From the NCBI GenBank assembly GCA_037833965.1, contig AP031358.1, positions 23,444,001 through 23,508,000 on the forward strand: a DNA stretch of 64,000 nucleotides, given 5' to 3'. Positions within the stretch are counted from its first letter, which is position 1, and each line of letters opens with the position of its first letter. Below are positions 36,901 to 49,445 of the stretch, in pieces. The notes beneath the pieces are model-generated. The model was not told the origin of the DNA. It worked only from the letters and a program-made list of their open reading frames with translations, and did not search any database. A program made the position numbers and the translations under genes. Source of the DNA: Marchantia polymorpha subsp. ruderalis (lineage: Eukaryota > Streptophyta > Marchantiopsida > Marchantiales > Marchantiaceae).

Positions 36901-37251
36901 CCAGACTGGGTGCGCGAAAAGGTAGGCAAGCTGGTGGTAAATCGGGAAATTATTTTTGATGCTCTGAGTCCTCTTGGACGAAGCTCTGTCAAAGGAGGCG
37001 AAGGTGCTATATACATGTGGGCAAAGTTGCCAGAAAGAGCAACAGATGACGTAGCCGTGACGCATTGGCTTGTACATAGACATGGCGTTAGTGTGATACC
37101 GGGCAGTGCTAGTGGGGTACCTGGTTATATTAGAGTATCATACGGAGGCCTGGATGAGCCGAACTGTAGATCTGCAGCAGCAAGGCTTAAAAAAGGGCTC
37201 GATGAGTTGGTGCAAAGTGGAATGGTGGAATCATCAGCTTCTGCCAGATGA
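33924..37251 (+). CDS. VAS1: VAS1/ISS1-type PLP-dependent aminotransferase (9 exons, 400 aa)
   Basis: Fold-type I aminotransferase of the class related to Arabidopsis VAS1/ISS1, which moves amino groups between methionine or aromatic amino acids and indole-3-pyruvate and so limits auxin (and ethylene precursor) supply. Exons: 33924-33980, 34266-34313, 34640-34768, 34928-34987, 35225-35381, 35591-35703, 36046-36104, 36520-36628 and 36781-37251. All junctions are GT-AG and in phase, giving 1203 nt. Visible PLP-site features are VTAGANQ, VVNPGNPSG (N176), the DNTYE segment (D204, Y207), the Schiff-base lysine K233 in FSFSKAHGMMGWRIGY, and the substrate carboxylate arginine R362 in GYIRVSYGG. No transit peptide is evident, so it is probably cytosolic. 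The start ATG (MHRMLSRR) is favoured; a second in-frame ATG lies three codons later. Length matches the family. Confidence 0.92.
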
Positions 37252-38122
37252 CTCCGAGATTTCGAGGCCAAGTCTGACCCAGACTCTTTCAGAACCCAGA
37301 ATTAACAATTTCAGTGGTCCATATCCCTTGGTGGTTTTGACACTCAGAACAGCCTAAATGACACCAATCCTTCAACGCACATGGCAATTTCCACCCCTTG
37401 CTGCAGTCGTATAATTCGTATGCCCCACCAAGACTGATGTGACCAGGAATTGAAAACCTCTTCTTGTAAATGTGACAAACAGCTGGTACTGAATAAATAT
37501 TTGTTCGACATTGTAACTCATCTCATAGTTGTTTCTTAATAAATATAAGAAATAAATATAAATAAATAAATATAATAAATAAACAACACTTATTTCTCTC
37601 TTTTCTGCTTGGCTAACTCGGTTGAGATGGAAAGGTTGAAAGACTTACTAATTTTGCACATGTGAATCATGCTGAACTCAACGCGACCACTTTTTATTGC
37701 CACAATTTTACTCAGGTATTGATCTTAGTGTCTACAGCAATTGTTTCATGCATCTCACACCAGCACAGAGAGGAGAGTCATGACCATGTCTTAATATACC
37801 ATGTGCAGTGCGGCCAAATTCACATAATTTGATTGGCAAACTTGCTTTCTAATGACCAGATAACTAAATCAGTGTAGGCATATAGATACTATATTTGTCA
37901 GCTGCCCTGCAGGCATGATGATGGAGTAGCTTCGTGAGAATCAAACATATTGACCGTCCGGAAAAATGTAGCTTTTTCCTTCACCCTTGGTCTTTGCCAT
38001 CTTCCTATCTAGTTAGAGAGTGGTGATCTTGCAGAACATGATTCTTCATGTTTGATTATTCTTCTGTCAGTCCTGGATCTTCTCCCACAATCGCAATATC
38101 GTCAGTTGAAAGCAAACCACTT
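37252..38122. other. Tail-to-tail spacer between the VAS1-like and RRM genes
   Basis: The 3' flanks of two convergent genes. It contains AATAAA at 37492-37497, a likely polyadenylation signal for the aminotransferase, and a cluster of AAATAAAT-type units at about 37537-37585. No gene is visible. Confidence 0.55.
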
Positions 38123-41100
38123 TCATAGGTGAGTCGATGATAATCTTTCTCTTCTAGGTTGTCCCATTTTTGCTTTAGCATATCTGGTACGAGTCAAGGA
38201 CAAACCGCACAACAGAAGACAGATGAGCAATGAAATGTATAACAAAGACAGTCAAACAGACATGCAGATCTCTTGTGGATACTCGAGTCGCATTCCACCT
38301 CTGTCCGATGACGCGAGCATTGAATTTTGAAGCTGAGAAAGTGCTTGGGTGGAGCACATTACGTCCTGTCATGGAGTGACGACATTGAGATAGAAGCATT
38401 ATGATATATCGTGTGCGCAGTCGGCAGCCTTTTAGGTGAGCAACAACTGAGCAAACTGGAAAATGGAAATTCCTGGTAGGTAAAGACCAATCACGAAGAA
38501 TGCCATTGACACGATTTCAAATACTGACATTCAGAAAGGCGTACCTGAAACTCGACAAACGCGACCGGGAGACCGCCTTTAATCTGCATTTTTATCTTCC
38601 GATAACCTGGGAATCTGAAAGCATAACGGAGAGTCTCAGCCCTATCTGATGCAATGGGATTCAGCAGAGATGAACACCAGAAGCTTTGATTACTATCTCA
38701 GGAATATACAAGAAGCGGGAAGATTTTAACTATTGGTCACCGGCACTGTGCTTTCTGTCATGTAGTGGTAGCTTAACCTATGTCACTGTACTAAACTCAC
38801 TTCCCACTTCCCGCATGTACTGTGGAAAGCGTAGACCCCACCAAGAAAGCTCTAGACTATTCCGAACGCAAGCACTCTCCTTTTAGCCAAATTCAATGCA
38901 CGCCTACTGTAGACATGATAAACGTTTGCAAAGTTTTGAACCCCTTTGTTATAACTGTACGTCAACCTCACCATCGAGTAAAGAGAGTGCCGTAAAAGGC
39001 TGGAAAGTTGTGCAATACTGCTCAACAACTACCTCAGGCTGAAGGATGGTAAGAAAAAGGAGACAATAGTCCCAGTTACCATGTGGACTCAACTAATACC
39101 GTTTCAAAGTTCTTTGTGGTGCTTCTGGTTCGTTTAGATGTTACGTCTTAGAAGTAAAATTTAAAATTTCTTCTTTACTGTGGGAAATCCACCACGACAC
39201 TGGTTTTTGTGTGTTATCTTTCCGACAAGTACAAAATATGTGAATTCCCAATTCAGACACCCAAGGATCACATAAACAAGAGGTAACAAGAAAGACGGAA
39301 TAGGCTCAAGAACAGGCGGAGGTCTCGTAAGATAGCATTAGACGGAATCTACTTTACTTGATGCAGAATGGATTTTAAAGTGCTCGAGTGAATGAACGAA
39401 CACACAGGCAAGGAGAAATCTTCAGTGCAATGAGCACAACCCAGATTACATCCTCGAAATCAAGTTGCATTTGACGCTTCTCTGATCGATATAAACCCCA
39501 GATACTTAACCTGTAGACTTAAAGCAGATGGACTACCCATGTTGAACGGAGAATCCTCTAACTTTTCAGTACAAAACGGACCTCATTGTGGTCGACAGAA
39601 GGAAAACATGAAGAAGTTCGAGACTTCTGGCCAGTTCAGGAAAACTCACAGGGAGTCTGTAAAACGCATGAACTAACAGGAGGCCAGTTGAAAATATAAA
39701 GAAAGCTTTACTTTCTTGACACTTTGCAGAGACCATGGTTCAGCTCTAGATACGGAAGAGATCTTCTATAGGAGATCACCTTGACAGCACTTGAATCAAT
39801 TCTTCCTCGGTGCACGTTTGGCCCAGGTTGGCTATAAACAGAGTTGAGCATGGAGGGTTACTCCCTGGTGCTGGAGGAGGGGGTATCAACGAAGGTCCCT
39901 GACAGAGTAAACGTGACTAGGTATTAGAGAATCCCCAAACCTTCAAGATGAAACCCTCACTATCACAGGGGAACTGTAAGCCGTTTCTTAGACTCGACCC
40001 TAAATCGCTGGCGCAGAATACAGTAAACTTTGAATTTTCAAAACTTCGATTGATCTTACAGATTAAAGTAGGAGATTTGGATGCGATTATTCTATGTATC
40101 TTGCCAGTAAAAGCATGAGATATGTCCAGTTACGTAGAGCATCCCTTGTTCGCTGACAAACAGATTGAGGGCACACAGATTCTCATAAAAGAAAAAATAA
40201 TTCCACTCACCAACATCATGCTTGAGAGACCTTCTTGTCCAGTGTAAAGGGGTGGTCCAACCATACCACCGCTGAAAATGGATAGAACAAATTAGCTTAA
40301 TGGACTTCGCACAGCCAGGCTAGAGAAATGAATCAGGAGCAGAAGTCGGAGCAGATGGTGGTATGCACAAGGTGGGATACTTTATTATAAGTGCCTAATC
40401 TTGAAGCCTACGTTGGCGCTACAAGGTGAAGTGCTGTGTTGACCTCTGTGGGGGTGGAAACCCACTCATGTCGTTGTACACCGAGTGCACCATCCCAGGC
40501 AAGTGCACAGTGCCGGCAACCCCTGTGAGTGTGCAAACCAGACGTGCCAAACATAGAGTGCAATGTGAGCCATATCAAATTATGTGACAGTGTGGTGAGC
40601 AACGCTGATTGTGCCAAAAACTAGCCAACTTCGTTACATGCGTATTAATCTTGAGGCAGATGAATAAAACCACATAAGGGAAATTAACAAGTTAATTTTC
40701 TTGCATAAAAAACGTAAGAAAATGCAAGAACAAACTCAATTTGAAAAACTCCTGCTTTTTGGTAACTAATTTCACATCTTGACGTACTGGGTCTCTACTA
40801 TATATCTTTGCGGCACAGCTTCGTTATTTTCGTCCGTTAGCAACTTTGTATAAGTTGGATTATTCTCTTCAACATAAACTTCGACCTACGCATGAACACC
40901 TACAGCAGAAAGACTTGATACCTGGATCAGGATAAGCTCCTGGGGTCCCCACGGGACCCCTATATTTCTTCTCCAGCGCCCCGAGACCACTATCCTCTAC
41001 ATAGAAAACAATTCTCAATCTTAAATAGAAATACTTCGGCACGAACATTTTTTGGAAAAGTTTCAAGCAACACTTCCAGTAGAATAAAATTTAAGCGGAA

Positions 41101-43053
41101 TAGTCACACTGATTCCTGGTTTTCACTTGAATTCCAAGGATGACGTTTTCATTCTCGACTATTGATCTAAAATGATGCTATCGAATTCATATTGGAGTAT
41201 ACGGGAGGTTTGAGCTCTGGAAAGAAACCTGAGCGGGATCTCTTTGTCCGTGAATTTGCTCTCGCCAGTTCAATGTGTAATGTTGCCCCGGTCTGAGGAT
41301 CAAATTTAAGCCCCTGCATGGAACAAATATCGTATCAAATAGTTGTCAAAGACATTCAAAGATTGTACAGGAGTTGAGCGCAAGTCGCAAATATTAGTGT
41401 CATAATTGTGTTTCTCCTGTAATCTCCTGTGTTTCATAATTGATGTTTTGTAACATATAGAAGTTATGATACAATCAAGCATTATTCCTCGCAATGACTG
41501 TTTTTAACGAACTTAAGTCGGTCCGTTTACCTGATCAAATACAGGGAAGGTGATGAGATAGAAGAATCAGTCAAATGAACTCCAGTTGCAACGGGCAAAG
41601 ACTTTTCCGACATTTCTTAAACGATGAAGTTTGGTGCATTTTGGTCTCAAAGAACAAAAGTAATCACAAAGCTATTGACAATTTTACGAAAGATCGTGCC
41701 TCTTGAATCACGAGAAACTATTGCACTCTAGCAGGCAACCTCAAAGAAACCCATCTGCAACGATAGCAACATCAAGTCAAATAGAAAGGAAAAAAAAATT
41801 TGGCTCAAAGAAATGTCCAGAAGCGCTTACATTCAAAGCTTCTTTTGCTGCCAAAGCCGACTGTTGATCAGTAAAAACAGCAAAGGCCACTATCTGCAAA
41901 ATTACATCGACGTGGGTTAGCTTAGGCAACCTAGATGCTAGAGGAATGTCATAGTTTACAAAGATGAGAAGCTCAATCTGTTGGTGATTTTGCAAGCAAA
42001 ATCATGAACGATCTGTAACACCTTCAAATAAGTAGAAAATTATCGAGGAATGGAATCAGCAGACGCACTAAAATTAGACAGATTGCGATAATCTGATAGT
42101 TGCAAGCTGTAAAATTTGATGCCTCGAAAGTATCTTCAGATACAATAATATGAAGATATTATACAATAATATTCAATAGGAGAGGACTCAATCAAATGTG
42201 CAGCTAAGATCAACATTAAGAACGCGGCTCTTTCGGCAGAAAACATATAAACTCGGAATTTGGTTCTGGCGTTTCTCCTTTTGTCAAACACCTCCTTCTC
42301 GCACCTTTAGAACTGATTACAAATACAAGGGGGGTTTGATTGCGGTGCTCTGAACTGGTTTGTAGCAATCATGCTCATCGCTTTCTCTCTTAGATCTAAA
42401 ACCTCCAAAAGAACTATATTCATATCTGAAGAGATTAAAAAAACAAGGCATGTAGAAGATCCATTACAAATGGCCTCAACGACGGTATCTTAATCGGCTT
42501 ACCTTTATTGAATACACTGAAGGAAACAAGGAGATATCTGGTTCTGGAACTTGTGCACAAATTGATGCTTAAGGGCTTCGGCAGCTCTTGCTGTGGGAGT
42601 TTACAAGTGGGAGGGTCCGTACATCGTAGAATTCATTTCAGTCTTCGCTACTGTGGTTTTCATAGATGAAATTAAGATTTACTATGAGATTCCCTGCATG
42701 AGCGCATGCCCTTCGTACCACTTGGGAAAATTTCCAGGCAGGCACTACGCGAAATGATAGCCTGAGAATTAAATAGGCGACTCGTATACAGAATCCAGAA
42801 AAACAACTCATCTGTAAAAAATTGGAAAAAAAAAAAAGGACGAACATAAGTCCGTGCGAAAAAAGTAGCGACTGATCTCCAAAGGAAACAAAGAACCAAA
42901 CAGCACCTGATAACCACGACCCGAATATTTGAGCTGGCAGGATTCATAGCCCTTATGAATGCGAAACAGGTTGTAAATCTCCCTTTCCTTTATATCATCA
43001 GGCAGCCCCGAGAGAAACAGCGTCTTCACCTCCTCATCGCCAGCATTAGCCAT
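38123..43053 (-). CDS. Two-RRM RNA-binding protein, RBPMS/couch-potato/Whi3-like (10 exons, 280 aa)
   Basis: Single-stranded RNA-binding protein expected to act in mRNA processing, localisation or stability. Exons in transcript order: 43053-42907, 41893-41831, 41313-41229, 40996-40922, 40522-40444, 40271-40211, 39898-39780, 38614-38545, 38365-38283 and 38183-38123. All introns have GT-AG ends and the phases close to 843 nt. RRM1 (about residues 11-95) has RNP2 LFLSGL (12-17) and RNP1 IVAFAVF (50-56). RRM2 (about 189-266) has RNP2 LFIANL (190-195) and RNP1 LPVAFVEF. The linker is Gly/Pro-rich. RRM1 resembles the RBPMS/couch-potato group ([15 protein letters not shown]) and the two-RRM layout matches a plant family related to yeast Whi3. 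The short exons 4-6 in the linker are the least certain part. Intron 7 is long (1165 nt). Confidence 0.83.
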
Positions 43054-43522
43054 GCCTACATACGGTGGCCGACGGCACGGCTAACCCAGACTTCCTCTCG
43101 AGTCTCCACTTCTTCCCACACAGAATTCTGTAACCGAACCGTACAGACACCGGCAAAGGCAGACGACGACGACGACGACGACTCAGCAGCAGCAGCAGCA
43201 GAGCAGAACGCTCTTGCTGCGGAGCCAGGCGGAAGCATCCAAGGAAACCAGCAATTCAAGCTGAAACAGACAACCCCGCACCAAAAGCACTCTCCCCTCG
43301 GTGCAGGCCCGGACTCCCACTCCCGCAAGCACAATGCGAGCACAAGGATCCGAAAGTGGAAAAGGCTCGTCCAGGTTCGAGCAATTGCTCTCGTCGTCGT
43401 TCTCCCGGGAAGGATGGGAAAAGTTGGCAACGGGCAGGCAGGCGCGCGGGCGCGCGGGCGGGTAGAGCTTCGGCTCCTTCCGGCTCGACAGAAAGCCAGT
43501 CGGTTGGAGAAGTTGCAATCTG

Positions 43523-43613
43523 CTCCTTCTGCTCCTTCTTCCTTCTTCCTTCTTCTTCCTTCTTCTTCTTCGTCCTCTTCTTCTCCTTCTTCTCCTTCTT
43601 CTTCTTCCTCTTC
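43523..43613. repeat. CTT-type polypyrimidine tract
   Basis: About 90 nt of nearly pure pyrimidine on the + strand, mostly TTC/CTT and CTCC units with rare G. It reads as a GAA-rich purine tract on the strand of the RRM gene. Confidence 0.9.
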
Positions 43614-44377
43614 GGGGCGTCGTGGTCTATAACTATCTGCGGGTCGAACCGACCAGCGCTGCGGGCTGCTCGACCTCCGAGCCACCGGTCAGGACGGTGA
43701 GGCAGCAAGAGAGCAGAGGCGAATCGGACGGGCAAGGGGCCTGCGCCTGCGCTGCGCTTTCGGACAGGGCCTCGTTCGTGGCCGGGCTCGTCAATTCCAT
43801 GGGCGTGCTCCGCGTATTCATTTCTCTCTCCCTCCCCGAATGAAACATGGGCAGGCTCCTCCGCTGCTGCCTCCTGCTCCTGCTCGCCTCCCTCGGACCC
43901 CGCGGGCTTTGGCGTCCTTCGTACTCCCGATCTCCAACACTGGCGCCGACACGTGTCCGGTCACGCCTCTCGCTTTTTCCGTGACCCTCCCCACCCCTCC
44001 CGGGCCGGGCCCCGGTCCCCTCTTGACCTCGATTCAGCACTTTCCCAAAGAATCTCGTCTTTTGTTTTTCCGCCTTTAAAGTTTTTGTTTGCGCTTCTCT
44101 TCTCGTCCCGTCTCGTCTCTCTGCCCTCGCTCGCCTTCGATCACGACCCAGCGGCGGACCACGGGTCCTCGCTGTTGACCACTGTACCGCGCGGATGTTC
44201 TTCTCCGTTGCCGGAGGAGCATTCCTGCTTGCCGCACACGACACATTGACACATTCGCTCTCACGCGATCTCTCTCGAGTCTTCGCTTCGGGTCGCGTCG
44301 CGTCGGGTCGTCGCCAAATATCATTACTCCGGTACGGATTCGAGGTGTTCGACTTGTTCGTCGCTTACTTTTGTCAC

Positions 44378-44397
44378 CTCTCTCTCTCTCTCTCTCT
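44378..44397. repeat. CT dinucleotide repeat
   Basis: Ten CT units. Confidence 0.95.
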
Positions 44398-44420
44398 TAT
44401 AGATTCTGGTGCTTCCGTTC

Positions 44421-47400
44421 CAAAAGAAATTTTTACGTCTGATGCAAAATCTATGCTTCTGGATAAGAGACTGTTTTTAGGAATTAATGTCGGGACTCCC
44501 AGAACCAGAAATGCTGACCGATTTTTTCAACGGGACCATAGACCTGTATCCTCTTCCTTTCTGTAAGTTGTTATGTTTCCAGCCTCCGTGTTTATGTCCA
44601 TGAAATGCTACGTTTCCGTCCTCAAATGCTTGGCTAATCGTTCACAGATTAACTTTTAACATGGATCTTGGAAAACGACTCTCTAATATGAAGTCATCGG
44701 CACATCTACATTTTTCGTGTGTAAGCAACGCAAATTGCAAAATCTTGTACGAGAGATTTGGCTGGAGGTTGAAGTCAATGCGGAATTGTAAGTCAATCAC
44801 ACTCCGAACCCGTACTAAATTGGCTAAATGACGACAAATGTTTGAATTGTACGATCATGTTGAACATGTTGCAACATATTCCATCCCCTATTCGGTTTGC
44901 GTCTGTAGATAAAGTTGAGACTCGGCATATGGTCTTGCTTGTTATTTCATTACTAAATCCGTAGAACCATAGTCCGATCGAAGTGCAACAGGAAGAAATA
45001 CAGGCCAAGTTAAATAAAATGTAAGATATCAAAATGAAAATGAAATTGTAGATTTTGAATAGCCAACAAACCTATTTAGGCTTTTCTTCGGAGATGCGAA
45101 TAGAGCGAAGGAGAAAAAACGAAATCAAACACCTCCGGATTTTACTTTTCTTCCAAATCTCTATTACTACCATGCCTGCATAAGTTGCATGCCACATTTA
45201 TGATCGACCTAGGTTACTTGATAGTGTATACAAAGAAAGCTCAACGTATTCAGCAAATATCTCCCCTTAGTTTGTCTGAAAAAAAACTGACCAACTAGAA
45301 AAATCGAAAATAGCTACAAAAAATAGGACTCCCCAACTAATATTGACTTAGAGAAATTATCAGAAAATTGTGTGACTCGTCATGGATCATCTCTAAACAA
45401 AATTCTTATAAAATTTTCACTATTGAATTATTTATAAATTTCTATTATAATTCGGAAAAAGGAAATAATTTATTAAATTCTTTATTTACTAACATCTAAA
45501 AAATTCTTTTGAATTTTATTGAAATTTAAAATCTCAATGGATTTCAATACTCTAATTTTATTTATCAGGAAATAATTTTGAAAATTTTGTCACATAATTT
45601 CCCACATAAATTTTCTTTATCAAATGTTGTTAAAGTTATCACAAACCAATATTATATGTCTACTTTTATATTATTTGATTTTCGAAAGTATTTTTTTCGT
45701 CAATAAGCATTTAATTTTCAAATAGATACTGTAAAATTGTAGTAGATTCTTGCTTCTTTTAAATATACGAATCACTTATCTTGATCAGGTAATAGTTGAT
45801 CAACGATCATATTATATGCATAATATGATCGTTGATTCAGACAATTTTTCGAGCAATATAATTTTAAAATATCAGAAAATGATGTTGTATGGAATATATT
45901 CACCAGGTTTCATGATTTCTTGAAATTCCGTCTAAAATCGATTAAAATATGCGATGTTAATGAATATTTATCAGATTAAATGAGTGCATCAAATAAATAT
46001 CAAGAGAGCTATTTCAGCATGTATTATTAGCATGTGCAAGATCACAGAGAAAACTTGTTGAATTGTATTTTCGACTTCTTATGGATTCGCAATACTATAA
46101 TCGAAAATATTATCGGGAAATTCATATGACTTTCTGGAAACATGCTCTTATCTATACGACTTTATTAATTTAATAGATAGTTTTACACTTCTCTCACGTA
46201 CTATTTTAATAATAATTTAAATTAATCTTATATTTTTTTCTCGGAAAATATTTTGATATTATTTGCGATAAAACTTCATCATTTGAAAACTGATAGTGGC
46301 TTGAGTGATGATTTAAAAAAAATTTGTGGAAAAATTTCTTATTTCTTTTTATTTACATATGTAATTAAGTCTCTCTCGGATTGAATTGTACCTCATAATA
46401 ATTACACGATTGTAAAGTTGTATAGGTATTTGCTATGTACTCTTTAAGAAAATACGAATTAAACAATTCACAAGTATATTGTACATCTACATGATGCTTC
46501 TTGCGAGGATGTCAGCGTACTATAAGGATTTTTTGATAAAGGTTAAGAATTGAAATCTGCTTCTAAATGTGGGGCTAGTGTAAAATGCAAAACCATTTTC
46601 TTACATCAATAAATATAAAAAATAAAAAATAAAAAATAGAGGTTGTCATAGATTCATTTCATACTGGCTATGTCATATTTGCTGTTTACATGATTATGTT
46701 TACACAAATCTTTAAATAAACAAAATTACATGCAGTGATGTTGATGACTGATGGTCCTGTGGTTTTTAAAAGTGAGCAATATATATGGCTGCAATATAAT
46801 AACGTACAGAATTTTTTCTGCCTTTATTTTAACATCACATTTGGTTATTTGCATCATTTGAGATGCAATAGAACCGACTGATATTCCAATAGATTGCATC
46901 CCTTGGTCATCATATGTTATCGAGTCCGTATGACCCTAGATGCGTAGACAGATAGTCTTTGATGGCAGAGGTATGGAGAAGTAAGCATGAAGTGTAGTCA
47001 AGGTAAGTAGAGTAAAAGTACGGGTAGTTTTGGAGCGCTACATAACGGTGAAGATTGTAAAAAATTTGATCACGATCTCTTTACAAGTGTATTTACTTGC
47101 AGTATGTGTAATGGTGAGATTCCATGTAGAAGATTGTAAGTACACCAAAGACCTGAGTTTTAATTTATTTTCACAATTTTTTTGAAGTCGTTCTTAAACA
47201 ACACCATTTAGAACAATAAGGTTACTGAAATAACCAACAATTCCTGTATAATTTACAGTCTATATCGGTTGACTATCTGGAATATATGGTCGTACAAATA
47301 TAACATATCGTATGATCAACTTCAGTGAAGCTACCATAACTTACTTCTCGTATGAGAATATCTACTCCACTCCGATAAAAGGTAATAAACGCACATTTGG

Positions 47401-47510
47401 CCTTAAGGAAAGATATTCTTTGAGGCCAAGAGCGGACTACCATTGCATACCACACATGCATGAGGTTAACAGATGTGTCGTGTACGAACTCAAGCGGTAT
47501 GGCTGATCAT
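44421..47510. other. AT-rich intergenic core between the divergent RRM and ASHH2 genes
   Basis: No gene could be recognised. It is strongly AT-rich, particularly at about 45300-46500, and contains a perfect 17-bp hairpin at 45799-45836 and short AAATAAAAAAT units near 46610-46640. Confidence 0.5.
45799..45836. repeat. Perfect 17-bp inverted repeat with 4-nt loop
   Basis: ATCAACGATCATATTAT (45799-45815), the loop ATGC and the exact complement ATAATATGATCGTTGAT (45820-45836). It lies inside an AT-rich island. Confidence 0.95.
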
Positions 47511-48135
47511 AAAACCTCGGAGCATGATTGAGAGCCGTATATGCGGAGCTTCAGAAGAAAAGGGAGGCGGACATTAAGAAATGGGAGGAAGCTGCGAGCG
47601 AGTCCATACGGCCGTCGATCCATGGACGCGAAAAAAGCGCCGGCAAAAGGCAGGGGCTCAGGGTCGAGGGGGACGGGTAATCTCGGCGGGCTATCCATCT
47701 ATCCGCATGTAAAAACGTCGCCGGAGCGAGAGCATCATTCGCAGCAGACGAAGATTCCAATAATTCACGTGCTAGAAAACAGAACCCGTTGACATCGAGG
47801 CCGCAGTGAGGCCGTGACGAGGGCCAGGGCGCCCCGGGGGCCAGTATAAAACCCCATGGCCTCGGCGATAGGCCTGCGGGTCTCGTACAGAAACATTATT
47901 TAAGTCGGCAGACCGAAAAGGAGGCCGAGAGCGGACACGCGTCGGCCGCGAGGACCCGGCCGAGGCACTCGGCGAGTGCGTCCGGCGAAGGTGACGAATA
48001 AGACAGGGGAGAGGTTCCATGGTGTGAATCGTAGATTCCTAGAGCGAGAGCAACGGTAAATGGGAAGCGGGGCGCGCGAGCGCGAGCGAGAGCAGCGTCC
48101 CGCTGTTAATGCGGCATGTGACATGAATGAATGAA

Positions 48136-48138
<3 letters not shown>

Positions 48139-48174
<36 letters not shown>
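48139..48174. repeat. GA dinucleotide repeat
   Basis: Eighteen uninterrupted GA units. This is a potential binding site for plant GAGA-binding (BPC) factors, by family knowledge only. Confidence 0.95.
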
Positions 48175-48179
<5 letters not shown>

Positions 48180-49383
48180 GGGCCGAATGGTGGGATGGGA
48201 TGATGAGTAGGAGTAGCCTGCCTGTCTTGCCGTGGGACAGAGACCGGGACAGCGACAGCGACTGGGGCACTAGAGACTAGAGAGTCTTTGCAGGTTACTT
48301 GTTTCCTTCTCGAGAGCCTCGTTCGGGCCATGACGACCGACCGACCGGGCCGGGCCAGGGCACACAGCAGCGAGCGGCGGTGGCAGCAGAGGTTTCATCT
48401 CCTCTCGTCGTCCTCGTCCTTCGACGATCGATTGGTGCGTACGTGAGCGTTCGTTCGGCTTCGGGAACTCGACATCTGCTGCTGCTTCCATTGATGCTGC
48501 TGCTGCCTGCGGTCTGGTGCTGACGAACGAGCAGCTCGCGATGGCTTGGTGACTTGGCCGGTTGCGCTCTGCTGATGGGCCCGCGGCGAATTCTGCCAGG
48601 AGCTTTGTGAGGGAACGACGACGGGGGAGGAGGTGGAGGAGGACGAGGATGAGGAGGAGGACGGATGCGGGCGAACGGGGACGATGCATTTAGGTTCGTG
48701 AATTGGGAGATTAGTCGACGAGACTAGACGGGGCGACGAGGATTCTTCGATTTCGCAGACAGGGGACGCGAAGGCGCGGAGCGTCGGTTGGAGCGAGGTG
48801 AGGCGAGGGCATGGCCGAAGCAGTGATCGCGGGCATCGTTCTGCGCGGCGGAATGCCATGGGAGGAGTCGTAAATTCTTGAATTCGGAGGGGATGGTGCA
48901 GGCCGGGCCTCGGACGCGGATTCAGTGGCAGAGATCGGTTTCTCGGCGCACAGAGGCTTGTCTTGGACGAGGAATCGGCGAAGGCGGGGGATTACGTGGC
49001 GCCCTCGACTGGACGAAGAGGAGAGTTTTGCGGGGGTTGGAAGGGGTGTGCTTTCTGTACGTCAGTGGGAATGCAGTTTAGGGCGAGGATTTCTTTGAGC
49101 TGGTTACCGTGAAGCTTGTAGTTCGAAGGAAAGGGATGGCGAAGGAGATGCGCTCGGCGGGTTCGGTGTCGACGCGGAAGCCAAGTACCTCCGACGTCGT
49201 TGCTGCTGGTCGCATAATAAGAGGGGTTAGGGTCGAGTGCGTCCCGAGGTGCTCAACTGGGGAGAGTGTTGCGGAGATGACGACTCTCGTACTCTAGGAT
49301 CACTCTAGGGTCACGCTTTCAGGCCCATACGATCCGCCTCAAATTTTGTGACGCTCGTTGCGGCAAGATAGTCGTTCAAATTC

Positions 49384-49445
49384 GAGGGAGAGAGAGGGAG
49401 AGAGAGGGAGCGAGAGAGGAGGGAGGGAGGGAGGGAGGGAGGAGA
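49384..49445. repeat. Polypurine tract (GAGA then GGGA units)
   Basis: Sixty-two nt of G/A broken by one C at 49411: GAGAGAGG units followed by five or more GGGA units. It ends 114 bp before the start codon. Confidence 0.9.

Larger units (their letters stand above)
43054..44420. promoter_or_regulatory. GC-rich 5' region of the RRM gene
   Basis: Immediately upstream of the RRM start codon on the minus strand. GC-rich sequence with a long polypyrimidine tract (43523-43613) and a CT repeat (44378-44397), likely holding the 5' UTR and promoter. Several long open frames are present on both strands, but they are Arg/Ser/Pro/Glu low-complexity by-products of the composition. Confidence 0.4.

Noticed and set aside
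43056..43735. Overlapping open frames of 159-225 codons upstream of the RRM gene
   Set aside because: They are mostly translated CTT/GAA repeat (poly-Ser, poly-Glu, poly-Lys) and GC-rich sequence. No domain is visible, and the position fits a 5' leader.
44195..44566. A 123-codon plus-strand frame with a hydrophobic start
   Set aside because: It runs through a CT microsatellite, has no recognisable domain and no supporting splice structure. Probably non-coding.
47900..48859. Minus-strand open frames of about 140-155 codons upstream of the ASHH2-like gene
   Set aside because: Arg/Ser/Pro low-complexity products of GC-rich DNA, partly made of the GA repeat. No recognisable motif or splice structure.
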